Assembly: GCF_963082655.1 (NCBI RefSeq)
Contig: NC_081554.1
Coordinates: 63,656,602 to 63,720,601 of the forward strand
DNA: 64,000 nucleotides
Origin: Stomoxys calcitrans
Lineage: Eukaryota > Arthropoda > Insecta > Diptera > Muscidae
Reading direction: 5' to 3'
Shown here: positions 20,597 through 33,092 of the stretch, in pieces
Layout of the letters: every line of letters begins with the position of its first letter
Position numbering within the stretch: the first letter of the stretch is position 1
Program-made: the position numbers and the translations under genes
Notes under the pieces: model-generated
What the model was told of the DNA's origin: nothing
The model's input: only the letters and a program-made list of their open reading frames with translations
Databases searched by the model: none

Positions 20597-22690
20597 CCCG
20601 GAAAACTTGAAGATATAAATTTGAAAAAACGAAGAAGAGAAAAAACGGATCCCCTCCATGTGAACGGCCCCCGCAAACGTTTTAAGGACCATTATTTGCA
20701 TATCTGCACCTGGAATGTCCGCACTCTTTATAAAGAAGGGTGCAATGTACGCACTGGCAGATGTATTGGAGAAGTACAAGGCAGACACTACAGCCATACA
20801 GACAGTGCGATGGCTCGGACTTGCCAGCGGTGGTGACACACTATATTACAGCTGCCATGAGACGAGACATGAATTTGGCTGTGGATTTGGGGTTAGTCGG
20901 AGAATGAAACACTTTGTCTCCTGGTTTACTTCGGTGGTTGTGAGGCTAGCCTTATTTGTGCCCATGCACCGACGGAAGACAAGGACGAGCAGACAAGGAT
21001 ATTTTCTACGAGCGCCTAGATAGAGAATATGACCACTGCCCCGCCTATGATACTAAAATAGTTCTAGGAGATTTTAATGCGAAGATAGGGAAGGAAGACA
21101 AAGAATTAAACATCAAACCGATGGCTTTGGTACAGGCACATCCTTCTGCAGAGACAAGGAAGCAAATCTAGTAACTGACACACATAGCGTGTTGGGGATT
21201 TGGAAAGAATATTTTATCCAGATGATAGTGTCCGACGATGGCAACGAAGAGAAAACAGCAGAACCAATCCCTGATGGTGGTATAGAATGTCAGAATGAGG
21301 TCTAGGTAGCGGTGACCTAAATGAAGAGCAACAAGGCAGCAGGAGCCGACGGGTTACGTACTGAACTATTTAGACCAGGGGCGATATGCTGATAAGGCGT
21401 ATGCTCGTCTGCGCAATTTGGCTAGAAGAACTCATACCCGCAGCATTCTATGCTGCAGTACACAACAAAGGAGACAAGATGGAATGTGCCAACTACAGAG
21501 GAATAAGTCTCCTCCCCATCGCATACAAGTTACTCGTACTGTGTCAAAGATTAAAAGAAAGATTTTTTGGCACCAATCAATGCGGCTTTAGATCTGGTAA
21601 ATCCATCCTGGACCAAATATTCACACTGCGCCAAATCCTCCAAAAGACCCGAAAAGGAAAAATCTACACCTACCATCTTCTTGTTGACTACAAAGCCACT
21701 TTCGATAGCCGTATACGTTGAATGGTATTTCAAGCCATGTCTGAGTTTGGTATCCCTGCAAAATTGAGTCTGCATTCTGCAGGATGACACTTGCTGATAC
21801 GCGTTCCTCAATAAGAATAGGAAAGAATCTCTCCGAAACATTCAATACCAAACTAAGTTTCAGAAGAGGAGACAGCCTATCGTGTGATCTCTTTAATATC
21901 CTGCTGGAGATGATTATACGAGATGCAGATGTGAATACATATGGCACACTAATCACAAGAGAATACATGCTACTCGCCTATGCCGACGACATCGATATCA
22001 TAGTTCGGTCACCGAAAGTAGTAAATGCAGTCTTTGAAAGAATCGAAAGAGAGTCAGTGAAATTGGGTCTGGCAGTAAATGGAGATAAGACGAAATGGAT
22101 GGTTTCAATTCCCAAAAAGCCTTGCACAACCGAGCAGATAAAGAAAATGGACAAATTTGGAATCCACAACTTTGAGATAGTCAGCAACTTTATCTACTTC
22201 GGCACCGCCGTAAGCGAAACGAATGAACCAGTTTTGAGATATAGCGACGAATAATACTGGCAAACAGATGCTACTTTGGGTTAAATAAGCAATTTAGAAA
22301 CAAGGCCAGCTCTTGACAGACGAAGATTACACTATACAAGACACTAATAATACCCGTGTTGTTATATGGTTCTGAGACATGGGTACTTGTGAAAGCAGAC
22401 GAGGCAGTGCTTGGAGTATTTGAGAGAATGACTCTTCGAAAAGTATATGCACCAGTTTGCGTTAAGGGGGAATATAGGCGTCGTGTAAACCAGGAGCTGT
22501 ATGGCGACCATAGCATAGTTACGCGTATCAAAATACAATGGTTGCGCTGGCTAGGTCATGTTGTCAGAATGGATGAAGAAACTCCAGCACAAAAATCTTT
22601 TGAAGGCAATCACATTGGTACACGTAAACCGGGACGACCAAAAACCCGATGGAAAGATCAAGTGGTGGGAGACAGCTGATATTGAAACTG
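20597..22690 (+). pseudogene. Broken RTE/CFDP2-like LINE
   Basis: Endonuclease and reverse-transcriptase motifs appear in order but in shifting frames. The endonuclease start CTWNVRTLYKEG is at about 20708. LADVLEKYKADTTAIQTVRW follows, and the metal-site LGDFNAKIGKE is at about 21066. Reverse-transcriptase pieces are CANYRGISLLPIAYKLL (about 21487), NQCGFRSGKSILDQIFTLRQ, LLVDYKATFDS (about 21680), FRRGDSLSCDLFNILLEM, LLAYADDIDII (about 21970) and GLAVNGDKTKWM. The C-terminal part has LLYGSETWVL, RWLGHVVRMDE and RKPGRPKTRWKD. Stops, frameshifts and a deletion between endonuclease and RT (about 21170-21290) make it inactive. 'CTWNVRTL' is typical of the RTE-derived CFDP2-like proteins; the exact clade is uncertain. 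The sequence 20350-20590 may be its 5' UTR. Confidence 0.75.
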
Positions 22691-24017
22691 ATAATGACAT
22701 CAACTTAATTTTTTGAAAAGTTTTGTTCTTAATATGAAAACTTTTAGTGAATATGATCTAAATGCATCCATTATTAGATAGAACTCTCATGCAAATCAAT
22801 CCGAAGCCCTTTGGGGGACCCACATCTCACCTAGTTTGACAGAAAATTCTACAATGGATTACATTTTGTTTTAAAGAATATGACCAACACCTTTCCAAGT
22901 TGGATGATCAAACTATTTTCCAACGCCCTTCTTGGACGTTGTATTTTACACGTTATGAAAAATTACATCACTTATTTCATATCCCTTTCAATCGACTTAT
23001 GTCTCATGAAATTTATAGGCTTTCAGACTATTTCCATTCTACGTAATTTGCATGATTGTTAGCAATCGTGACGTGACGTGGTTTCGTTTAGACCAATGAT
23101 GACAATGTTGTAGTTGGGTGTAGGTAGGTGGGTGTTTGAATGGTTGGTGTTTAGTGACAACGTATGAAGTGTCTATTGGGGTTAAGGTGTTCCAAATGAA
23201 TCATTTTCCTGTTTAGCTTTTCGTGTAGTTTTCTACAAACACATGAAACCTACAAAAATGGTTGAGTTCTTGCTGTAGATTATATCTCAATCTTTGCGTG
23301 GGTGTTTGTTGCCTTCCTATGATAATATTAGGTGACATTTATTGTATGATTTGAGGCGATTTATTTTCAAAGAAATTGTCAACAACAAAAATGTTTGTAA
23401 GAATTATAATAAACCAATTGATGGTAAAATGTTAAAGTCCCCCAAAACCAACAACCAAGCGACCAAACAAAATTTCATTGGGATTGCATGATGTCAACCA
23501 TTTGTTCTACATATTTCATGTAAGAATATTTATTTGGTCTGAAGTTTTTGTTGGTTGTTGTTGGTTGGTTGTTATTGTAGCAACTCCTTACAGACATCAT
23601 CATCATTAGCAATTTGTGTTCTTGCCGTTGTTGATGTCTGGTCGTTGTTGTGGTGGTTGTTCGTTTTTGTTGGTGTTGCTTTAATAGCTGTTTCCGCCTG
23701 GTAACTACCACTGCCAAAACTTATTAGCAAAGGTCATGCCTTAATAGGCTTTCCTTTATTTATATGCCTTCGTTTTTGTGTGAGGGAATTAAGTCATAAA
23801 CTTAAATGAAAATTGTATGGCTTAAAGAAAACGGAAGGTTGTATTTTAATGCCTAATTTTAACACTATTTTAATAGCCCAACATATAAAGAAGGGGTCTA
23901 AATTGACTTAGGAATATATTTGGGAGGTTCCTCATTTAGGGAGGTTGTGAGTCTTGTGTGGTTGCTATGAAAGCAGGAATGCATCAATGACTAGGTAAAC
24001 CATAACTACATACTTTA
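22691..24017. other. Unique sequence, no gene recognised
   Basis: AT-rich with TTG/GTT-rich low-complexity stretches (about 23540-23700). Apparent minus-strand poly-Thr/Gln frames come from the triplet-like bias. No HINE, LINE or DNA-transposon signature is seen. Confidence 0.5.
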
Positions 24018-24083
24018 ACAAGTCAAAAGGTAAAATGTTCGGCCCGGCCGAATTTTGAAAACTCACCACCTCAGATACACATA

Positions 24084-24690
24084 AAGGGTGATTTTTTTGA
24101 GGTTAGGATTTTCATGCATTAGTATTTGACAGATCACGTGGGATTTCAGACATGGTGTCAAAGAAAAAGATGCTCAGTATGCTTTGACATTTCATCATGA
24201 ATAGACTTACTAACGAGCAACGCTTGCAAATCATTTTCAGTGAATGGGCCCTAGAAAAGTTGGCAGAAAATCCGCTTTTTTATCGACAAATTTTGTTCAG
24301 CGATGAGGCTCATTTCTGGTTGAATGGCTACGTAAATAAGCAAAATTGCCGCATTTGGAGTGAAGAGCAACCAGAAGCCGTTCAAGAACTGCCCATGCAT
24401 CCCGAAAAATGCACTGTTTGGTGTGGTTTGTACGCTGGTGGAATCATTGGACCGTATTTTTTCAAAGATGCTGTTGGACGCAACGTTACGGTGATTGAAC
24501 ACATTTCGAACCGAACACTGATTTTGGTAATAAAATTCAATGATTTGCAAGCGTTGCTCGTTAGTAAGTCTATTCATGATGAAATGTCAAAGCATACTGA
24601 GCATCTTTCTCTTTGACACCATGTCTGAAATCCCACGTGATCTGTCAAATACTAAAGCATGAAAATCCTAACCTCAAAAAAATCACCCTT
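24084..24690. mobile_element. rosa-like (Tc1/mariner, DD41D-type) derivative with long inverted ends
   Basis: TA-flanked (24082-24083 and 24691-24692), with termini AAGGGTGATTTTTTTGAGGTT and complement. The inverted ends continue inward through GACAGATCACGTGGGATTTC, the start codon and MNRLTNEQRLQII, so the transposase N-terminus is present at both ends in opposite orientation. The centre keeps transposase residues EWALEKLAENPLFYR, ILFSDEAHFWLNGYVNKQN and CTVWCGLYAGGIIGPYFF in the plus frame. The HTH middle and the region with the last two catalytic residues are missing. It is non-autonomous and sister to 31437-32034. Confidence 0.85.
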
Positions 24691-24693
24691 TAT

Positions 24694-24750
24694 TAATCAT
24701 CGGCAAGGGCTGCCACCTCAGTGTACAAAACACTGCTACAACAACAACAA
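24694..24750 (+). repeat. End fragment of the interspersed repeat at 60557-60815
   Basis: The words TCATCGGCAAGGGCTGCC and CTCAGTGTAC match 60788-60815. The fragment ends with CACTGCTACAACAACAAC, the complement of TGTTGTTGTAGCAG at about 60565. It lies immediately after the rosa derivative. Confidence 0.6.
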
Positions 24751-25088
24751 TATTTCTTTAAAATCCGGTGAAAAACACAATTTTTGAACCCACAGCAGAT
24801 ATATCGAAAATTTGGACCAAACTCGGAACGGACATCGAGGGGTCTATTACAACTCACTGTTCCAAAGTTCAGTCAAATCGGCAATAAACGAAAGGATGTT
24901 GTAAGGGTTTAACACAACTCACTTCATCAAATTTTAACTTAGTTGGCTATATCGAAATATAGTCCGATCTAGACCATACTCGCTGCGGCTATCGAGGAGT
25001 TCAGCAAATTCACTTTTTCAAATTTCATCAAAATCCGTCAATAAATGCATAGGGCCAATACCTTATGTCGGAAGATAGGTATATATTA

Positions 25089-25326
25089 GGTTGCCCAAAA
25101 AGTAATTGCGGATTTTTTAAAAGAAAGTAAATGCTTTTGTAATAAAACTTAGAATGAACTTTAATCAAATGTACTTATTTTAACACTTTTTTTCTAAAGC
25201 AAGCTAAAAGTAACAGCTGATAACTGACAGAAGGAAGAAAGAATGCAATTACAGAGTCACAAGCTGTGAAAAAATTTGTCAACGCCGACTTTATGAAAAA
25301 TCCGCAATTTCTTTTTGGGCAATCCA
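25089..25326. mobile_element. mariner-derived MITE, copy 1
   Basis: The ends are GGTTGCCCAAAAAGTAATTGC and the complement TTGGGCAATCC. The sub-terminal sequence matches both ends of the mariner at 18244-19529 (AAAGAAAGTAAATGC; CACAAGC and GTCAACGCCGACT). The transposase gene is deleted. Flanked by TA. Confidence 0.88.
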
Positions 25327-25620
25327 ATACATACGGCAGCTATATCCAAAAATAGACCATGCTCGGCAAAAGTATCGAAGGGCTTTATTCGTCTTACTGA
25401 GTATTGAGCTGCATTTCATCAAAATCGGTTAATAAATGCGCTTTTATAGGTCCAATACGATAAATCGGCAGATCGGTTTATATGGTAGCTATACCCAAAT
25501 ATACACCTATCAAGATCATACACAGTATGGATATCGAGAGTTGCAGCACAACTTACTTTGCCAAATTTAATTACAGTCGGGCAATAAGTGCGCTTTTTAT
25601 GGGACCGGAAGGACGATATA

Positions 25621-25860
25621 TTGGGTTGCCCAAAAAGTAATTGCGGATTTTTCATATAGTCGGCGTTGACAAATTTTTTTCACAGCTTGTGACTTTGTAA
25701 TTGCATTCTTTCTTCTGTCAGTTATCAGCGGCTACTTTTAGCTTGCTTTAGAAAAAAAGTGTAAAAAAAAAAATTATATTTGATTAAAGTTCATTCTAAG
25801 TTTTATTAAAAATGCATTTACTTTCTTTTAAAAAATCCGCAATTACTTTTTGGGCAACCA
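25621..25860. mobile_element. mariner-derived MITE, copy 2 (opposite orientation to copy 1)
   Basis: It has the same ends and deletion junction as 25089-25326 but reversed (TCATATAGTCGGCGTTGAC at the left, AAATGCATTTACTTTCTTTT at the right). TA lies at 25619-25620 and 25861-25862. About 240 bp. Confidence 0.9.
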
Positions 25861-25877
25861 TATTTGGCAGCTATATA

Positions 25878-26111
25878 CAGTGGCGCAGATTAGTCTACGT
25901 ACCTTTTCAAAAAAGGCAGCTTCGTACACTGACAGTTAGGTTATGAGAATGAGGATACTAGATAACCAAAAAATGTGATTACCAAGGCTGCTGGCCTTGG
26001 TAAACAACTTAAACAACGTTCGATATTTGACGGAAAAACTTTTACGTATGAAAATTTCATTTTGTAAAATGCGTTTTATGCTTGGGGTATGTCGACTTTT
26101 CTGTGCCACTG
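25878..26111. mobile_element. Tc1-like MITE, 234 bp
   Basis: The termini are CAGTGGCGCAGATTAGTC at the left and the complement of CAGTGGCACAGAAAAGTC at the right, about 26 bp imperfect, flanked by TA. No transposase is encoded. It is inserted in a HINE-C unit; joining the flanks restores GCAGCTATATATCCAA. Confidence 0.75.
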
Positions 26112-26574
26112 TATATCCAATTAAAGTCTGATCCAGATCATACCCTGCAAAATATCGAGGGGCCACTGTGAATCCACTGTTCCGTATTTCAGTCAAATAG
26201 GCTATAGCAGGAAGGCTGTGTAGGAGTTCACTTCAACAAATTTCCGTCCAATCCTGACCATACCTCGTATGGACCATACAGTCCGATCTAGACCATTCTC
26301 CGTAGGAAGTTCGGCTCCACCACAACTCACTTTGCCAAATTTTCTTCAAAATCGGGCAATAAATGCATGAGCTCAAGACCTTAAATCAGCATATTGATAT
26401 AAATGGCAGCTATATCCAAGCATAGTCCAATGTTGACCATACTCGGATCGGATATCCAGGGGTCTAAAGCAACTCGCTGTGCAAAATTTTTGCTAAAACG
26501 GGTAGTAAATGCTCCTTTTATTGGCATAAGACCTATATAGTGGCTATATCAGGAATATATATAGGAATAGGCTT

Positions 26575-29500
26575 TATAATTGGTTGATAACAGAAGGGGG
26601 TGGACCCTCCACCGTAACCCCAAAAACACCTCCGGAAATCAAAAATGGACCGATAAGGGCAATATGGGTATCAAATGACAAGTTTGCGGGAGTAGATAAC
26701 GAACCTGGCATACAAATTCATGTCGAAGTATAGGGGGTCACCTCACCCCCACAAAAACTCCCCAAATGGACACATTAGCCAATCACGGATATATGGGACT
26801 CGGTTTGTTTGTTCCGTATAGACTGAAAAACGGCAGAACTGATTCTTGAAATTTTCGCATATTGTGTAGGTTGCTCTGGAAGGAAATATAGGATATATAA
26901 TTTTTCGGTATCGAAAGGGGGACGGACCCTCCTCCTTATGCCAAAAACACAACCCAAAAATACAAAATCAGATCGAAGTATAGGGACTCACGCAAACCCC
27001 CAAAAACGTAATTAGACCCATTATGACTATATGGTACTTGGCTGAACCGATTTTCTTAAAATTTTCATAGATTGTTTATGTATGTGTGGAAGGAAAAATA
27101 GCCTATATAATTTTTATACCCTCCACCATAGGATGGGGGTAGACTAATTTCGTCATTCTGTTTGTTACACCTCGAAATATGTGTCTAACACCCCATAAAG
27201 TATATATATTCTTGACCGTCATGTCATTTTAAGTCGATCTAGCCATGTCCGTCCGTCCGTCTGTCTGTCTGTCGAAAGCACGATAACTTTCGAAGGTGAA
27301 AAGCTAGTCGCTTGAAATTTTGCACAAATTCTATTTATTAGTATAGGTCAGTTGAGATTGTAAATGGGCCAAATCGGTCCATGTTTTGATATAGCTGTTA
27401 TATAAACCGATCTTGGGTCTTGACTTCTTGAGCCTCTACAAGGCGCAGTTCTTATCCGATTTTATTGAAATTTTGCACGTAGTGTTTTGCTATCACTTCC
27501 AACAGCTACACTAAGTATGGTCTACATCGGTCCATGTTTTGATATAGCTGCCATACAAACCGATCTTGGGTCTTGACTTCTTGAGCCTCTAGAGGGCGCA
27601 ATTCTTATCCGATTATATTGAAGTTTTGCACTTAGTGTTTTGGTTTCACTTCCAATAACTACACTAAGTATAGTTTACATCGGTCCATGTTTTGATATAG
27701 CTGTCATATAAACCGATCTTGGGCCTTGACTTCTTGAGCCTCTAGAGGGCGCAATTCTTATCCGATTCTATTGAAATTTTGCACTTAGTGGTTTGGTTTC
27801 ACTTCCAATAACTACACTAAGTATGGTTTACATCGGCCCATGTTTTGATATAGCTGCCATATAAACCAATCTTGGGTCTTGACTTCTTGAGCCTCTAGAG
27901 GGCGCAATTCTTATCCTATTCTATTGAAATTTTGCACTTAGTGTTTTGGTTTCACTTCCAATAACTACACTAAGTATGGTTTACATCGGCCCATGTATTG
28001 ATATAGCTGTCATATTAACCGATCTTGGGTCTTGACTTCTTGAGCCTCTAGAGGGCGCAATTCTTATCCGATTATATTGAAATTTTGCACGTAGTGTTTT
28101 GGTTTCACTTCCAATAACTACACTAAGTATAGTTTACATCGGTCCATGTTTTGATATAGCTGTCATATAAACCGATCTTGGGCCTTGACTTCTTGAGCCT
28201 CTAGAGGGCGCAATTCTTATCCGATTCTATTGAAATTTTGCACTTAGTGGTTTGGTTTCACTTCCAATAACTACACTAAGTATGGTTTACATCGGCCCAT
28301 GTTTTGATATAGCTGCCATATAAACCAATCTTGGGTCTTGACTTCTTGAGCCTCTAGAGGGCGCAATTCTTATCCTATTCTATTGAAATTTTGCACGTAG
28401 TGTTTTGGTTTCAATTCCAATAACTACACTAAGTATAGTTTACATCGGTCCATGTTTTGATATAGCTGTCATATAAACCAATCTTGGGTCTTGACTTCTT
28501 GAGCCTCTAGAGGGCGCAATTCTTATCCGATTCTATTGAAATTGTGCACTTAGTGTTTTGGTATCACTTCCAATAACTACACAAAGTATGGTTTACATCG
28601 GTCCATGTTTTGATATAGCTGCCATATAAACCGAGCTTGGGTCTTGACTTCTTGAGCCTCTAGAGGGCGCAATTCTCATCCGATTTTTTTGAAATTTTGC
28701 ACGTAGTGTTTTGGTAGCACTTCCAACAACTACGCTGAGTATGGTTTTAATCGGTCCATGTTTTGATATAGCTGCCATATAAACCGGTCTTGGGTCTTGA
28801 CTTCTTGAGCCTCTAGAGGGCGCCATTCTCGTCGGATTTTATTGAAATTTTGCATGTAGTGTTTTGGTAGCACTTCCAACAACTGTGCTAAGTATGGTTT
28901 TAATCGGTCCAAGTTTTGATATAGCTGTCATATAAACCGATCTTGGATCTTGACTTCTTGAGCCTCTAGAGGGCGCAATTCTCATCCGATTTGGCTGAAA
29001 TTTTGTACAACGGCTCCTCTCATGACCTTCAACATACGTGTCTAATATGGTCTGAATCGCTCAATAGCTTGATACAGCTCCCATATAAACCTATCTCCCG
29101 ATTTTGCTACTTAAGCCCCTACAAGGCGCAATTCTTATCCGAATGAACTGAAATTTTACACAATGACTTCTACAATGTTCAGCATTCATTTATGATCCGA
29201 ATCGGACTCTTAACTTGATATAGATCCAATAACATGACAGTTCTTATTCAATATTCTATGTTTGTCAAAAAAGAGATACCGCGCATAGAACTCGACAAAT
29301 GCGATCAATGGTGGAGGGTATATAAGATTCGGCCCGGCCGAACTTTGCACGCTCTTACTTGTTAGATATCAGGTGGAGTAGAAAACGAATTTGATATCCA
29401 ATTTTGGAGCCAAGTTGTTTGGGGTACGTCCCAAAAGCACCCCCTAAACTGAACTTCGTTTCCGTTGGGAATAAAAAACGAGTTTGATATCTATTTTCAG

Positions 29501-29800
29501 TGCAAAGCGCCGGTGGCCGCGCCAAAACACCCTCCAAACGGTTCATATATACCGGCCATGGAAATATGAGGCTCAAATTAAAGGGATTTGGAAGTGTAGC
29601 ACGAATTGATTTGAGGTGCCATTCCACCCCTAAAAAGCACTTCTCATTACCCTAATTTTTAAAAACACCAGGAACCCCATTCAGCGTCATAGGCTACAAT
29701 GGCACGAATTCGATATCCGCATGCAGGGCGAAGTGTCCCCACCCTGAAAAGATATTAGAGAGTTAAAGAAGGTGCAGCGGAGCCGGTCCGGTTCGGCTAG
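26575..29800 (+). mobile_element. Helitron-like non-autonomous element, interrupted by a HINE
   Basis: Family-B units (GGGGGTGGACCCTCCACC, AATATGGG-TATCAAATGA) lie at 26575-26805. A 5' head, TTTGTTTGTTCCGTATAGAC, is at 26808, and more units run to 27114. After the inserted HINE (27115-29363), units resume (AGATATCAGGTGGAGTAG). They end at GCAGCGGAGCCGGTCCGG and GTTCGGCTAG followed by T at about 29801, a Helitron-like CTAG-T end. Non-coding. Confidence 0.6.
27115..29363 (+). mobile_element. Complete HINE with 11-unit 153-bp array
   Basis: The head is TATACCCTCCACCATAGG. The DINE-1 core CCCCATAAAGTATATATATT is near 27202, followed by CGATCTAGCCATGTCC and a GTCY run at 27247-27272. The 'CCATGTTTTGATATAGCT' word recurs at 27379, 27532, 27685, 27838, 27991 and 28144, through a last unit at 28909, always at 153-bp steps (11 units). 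Neighbouring units show alternating variants, suggesting duplication of blocks. The tail is TTCGGCCCGGCCGAACTT and CTCTTACTTGTT. It is inserted in a Helitron-like element. Confidence 0.93.
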
Positions 29801-31154
29801 TTTATTTATAAAAGCAAATTCCAAAGCGTATTATTCTCTCAGTTCCATATCAAATAAATTTTTGTGACGAACCTTGCCCAGCACCCAAGGGTAACTTTTC
29901 GCTACAAACGTTATCATGATTTCAACAGACGAACAGACAGACTAGACCAGCTAAGTATGTCAAGACGATCTTTACTTTGTACAAAGTCATATTGATATTT
30001 TAAGTTTTTTTTTTTTAGAGGAGAATCATGCCATTACCATATCTCCCATATTAAGCTGCAGGTGTGTACAACATCTATTCGTTACCCCTTAAGGTTTGAT
30101 GATGGCATAAACATCATGCATAAATATTTTTATTGCTATGCTTTTAAATGCAAAATAATAAAATCGTTTTTGTTTCATAAATTGTTTATTGTTATGAGTT
30201 TGTTCACCGACTGTTTTCGATTTTGCACTTTGTATAAGTTCATGCTTTTTATGACGACTGCTTTGTCTTTTTTTCTTTCCTTTCACCCTCTCTTTATGAT
30301 CCTTCCAAGCATAAAGACAAAAAGTTTCCATTGAACTCAAACGCAAGGCAATTGACAGACATTGGATAAGGGGAAAAAACAAAGCAAAGCAGAGCAAAGC
30401 AAAGAAAAAAAGTTACACATCCTTTTTGTAAATGCATGTGAATGTGAATGTAATTTCAGTCCATCCATGCCAACTGTGTTCAGCAGTAAATGCTCTTTTG
30501 ACACGAATTCTCTCTTCGTTTTGCATGTCTTGAATATGGCATTTCATTGCCTGCAAGCAAAGCTCAGTGTTGTGCAACACAAAAGAGCTTGCGTTGCATT
30601 TATTTGTTGGCTCATGCCATGTCATGCTTAAATTGGGCGTTATTTCATTATGGTTTAATTTTAAAGCCAAGCCAATGTAAATTAAAAAAAATATTTACAT
30701 TTTATACTCCTGTTTTTTTTTCCTTACATTGCCAAGTAGTCCATGAATGCCACTAGTATGGCGCGTACGTACATGCATTTATCACCGTGTAAAGTTACAC
30801 ATATGCATAAATGGAAATTACACATAAAAAATGCATACCTTTCTTTTACACACACACACACACACATAAAATTCATATTCCACCACGGGAGTAAGTAAGT
30901 TTAAAATGTAGGATAATGAAATCACTTGAATGAGGGCATGTTAATCAAACCATGCAATGACAAGATAAAATTTAACCAAATGGTGGAAAAAAAATTCTTA
31001 AAATTATTAAAGCTTCATTAAACATTGAAAACTGGGCGTTTTTTAGTCAACTATAACCGAATATGACACATTCAGTATAACATGTTTAGAAGTAGTTCCA
31101 TGTGCATATGAATGGGTGGTCATTAAAGCCTTTGGGTGTGAATATCTTATACAT
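29801..31154. other. Unique sequence, nothing recognised
   Basis: AT-rich, with an A/G-rich tract at about 30380-30412 and (CA)n at 30849-30866. No open frame here has domain-like content. Confidence 0.5.
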
Positions 31155-33092
31155 AACAAATAAAAGCGTGCTAAGTTCGGCCGGGCCGAATCTTATACAC
31201 CCTCCACCATGGATCGCATTTGTCGAGTTATTTTCCCGGTATCTCTTCTTAGGCAAAACAGGATTTAAGAAAAGATTTGCTCTGCTACTAGAGAGATATC
31301 AAGATATGGTCCGGTTTGGACCACAATTAAATTATATGTTGGAGACCTGTGCAAAATGTCAGCCAATTCGAATAAGAATTGCACCCTTTGGGGGCTCAAG
31401 AAGTAAAATAGTGAGATCGATTTATAAAGGGTGATTTTTTTGAGGTTAGGATTTTCATGCACTAGTATTTGACAGATCACGTGGGATTTCAGACATGGTG
31501 TCAAAGAGAAAGATGCTCAGTATGCTTTGACATTTCATCATGAATAGACTTACTAACGAGCAACGCTTGCAAATCATTGAATTTTATTACCAAAATCAGT
31601 GTTCGGTTCGAAATGTGTTCAAATTTTGACAAATTTTGTTCAGCGATGAGGCTCATTTCTGGTTGAATGGCTACGTAAATAAGCAAAATTGCCGCATTTG
31701 GAGTGAAGAGCAACCAGAAGCCGTTCAAGAACTGCCCATGCATCCCGAAAAATGCACTGTTTGGTGTGGTTTGTACGCTGGTGGAATCATTGGACCGTAT
31801 TTTTTCAAAGATGCTGTTGGACGCAACGTTACGGTGAATGAACACATTTCGAACCGAACACTGATTTTGGTAATAAAATTCAATGATTTGCAAGCGTTGC
31901 TCGTTAGTAAGTCTATTCATGATGAAATGTCAAAGCATACTGAGCATCTTTCTCTTTGACACCATGTCTGAAATCCCACGTGATCTGTCAAATACTAATG
32001 CATGAAAATCCTAACTTTAAAAAAAATCACCCTTTATTTGGGAGCTGTATCGGGATATAGACCGATTCAGACCATAATAAGCACGTATGTTGATGGTCAT
32101 GAGTGGATCCGTCGTACAAAATTTCAGGCAAATCGGATAGGAATTGCCACCTCTAGAGGCTCTAGAAGTCAACATCCCAGATCGGTTTATATGACAGCTA
32201 TATCAGGTTATGAAACGATTTGAACCATATTTTGCACAATTGTTGGATATCATAACCAAACACGTCGTGCAAAAATTCATTCAAATCGGATAAGAATTGC
32301 GCCCTCTAGAAGCTCAAGAAGTCAAGACCCAAGATCGGTTTATATGGCAACTATATCAGGTTATGAACCGATTTGAACCATATTTGGCACAGTTGTTTGA
32401 TATCATAACAACATACTTCGTGCAAAAATTCATTCAAATCGGATAGAAATTGCGCCCTGTAGAGGCTCAAGAAGTCAAGACCCAAGATCGGTTTATATGG
32501 CAGCTATATCAGGTTATGAACCGATTTGAACCATATTTGGCGCAATTGTTGGATATCATAACCAAACACGTCGTGCAAAAATTCATTCAAATCGGATAAG
32601 AATTGCGCCCTCTAGAAGCTCAAGAAGACAAGACCCAAGATCGGTTTATATGACAGCTATATCAGGTTATGAACTGATTTGAACCATACTTGGCACAGTT
32701 GTCGAAAATCATAACAAAACACTGCAAAATTTCATTCCCATCGGGTACGAATTGCGCACTCTAGAGGCTCAAGAAGTCAAGACCCAAGATCGGTTTATAT
32801 GGCAGCTATATCAAAAAATGGGCCGATATGGTCCATTTACAAGACCAACCGACCTACACTTATAATTAGTATTTGTGCAAAGTTTCAAGCGACTAGCTTT
32901 ACTCCTTCCGAAGTTGGAGTGCATTCGACAGACAGACTGACGGACAGACGGACGGACATGGCTAGATCGACATAAAATGTCGCGACGATCAATAATATAT
33001 ATACTTTATGGGGTCTCAGATGAATATTTCGAGTAGTTACAAACCGAATGACGAAATTAGTATACCCCCCCATCCTATGGTGGAGGGTATAA
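31155..33092 (-). mobile_element. Complete HINE in reverse, with a nested rosa derivative
   Basis: The tail complement AACAAATAAAAGCGTGC and TTCGGCCGGGCCGAAT lie at 31155-31192. Array units (CAAGATCGGTTTATATGGCAG) run to about 32820. The GTCY complement is near 32930-32960, the ATATATATACTTTATGGGG core near 32996, and the head complement TATGGTGGAGGGTATA ends at about 33092. A 598-bp rosa derivative sits at 31437-32034 in the sequence GATCGATTTATA. Confidence 0.9.
31437..32034. mobile_element. rosa-like derivative with long inverted ends, second copy
   Basis: TA-flanked, same termini as 24084-24690. The left arm extends further into the transposase N-terminus (IEFYYQNQCSVRNVF) before jumping to the ILFSDEAHFWLNG segment. 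The right arm and its junction (after NVTVN, EHISNRT) are the same as in the first copy, apart from one base at the junction. The two copies therefore share a right-end rearrangement but differ in the left deletion. Non-autonomous. Confidence 0.87.

Larger units (their letters stand above)
24024..26560 (-). mobile_element. HINE (subfamily C) in reverse, host to several insertions
   Basis: The tail complement is at 24030-24080 (AACAAGTCAAAAGG and TTCGGCCCGGCCGAAT). Reversed HINE-C units (TTTCATCAAAATC, GGCAGCTATATCCAAA, ATACTCGG and GTATCGAGG words) run from about 24770 to 26560. Inserted within are a rosa derivative (24084-24690), a repeat end (24694-24750), two mariner MITEs (25089-25326 and 25621-25860) and a Tc1-like MITE (25878-26111). 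Confidence 0.75.

Noticed and set aside
23475..23717. Minus-strand Thr/Gln-rich frame of 80 residues
   Set aside because: Low-complexity TTG/GTT tract. No in-frame splice sites flanking a conserved segment and no non-repeat domain, unlike 40973-41691.
28593..28912. Short frames through HINE arrays (also at 10525-11311, 32002, 36793, 53129-54543, 61035-62689)
   Set aside because: The 153-bp period is a multiple of three, so the same codons recur; the frames are on varying strands and never extend past the array.
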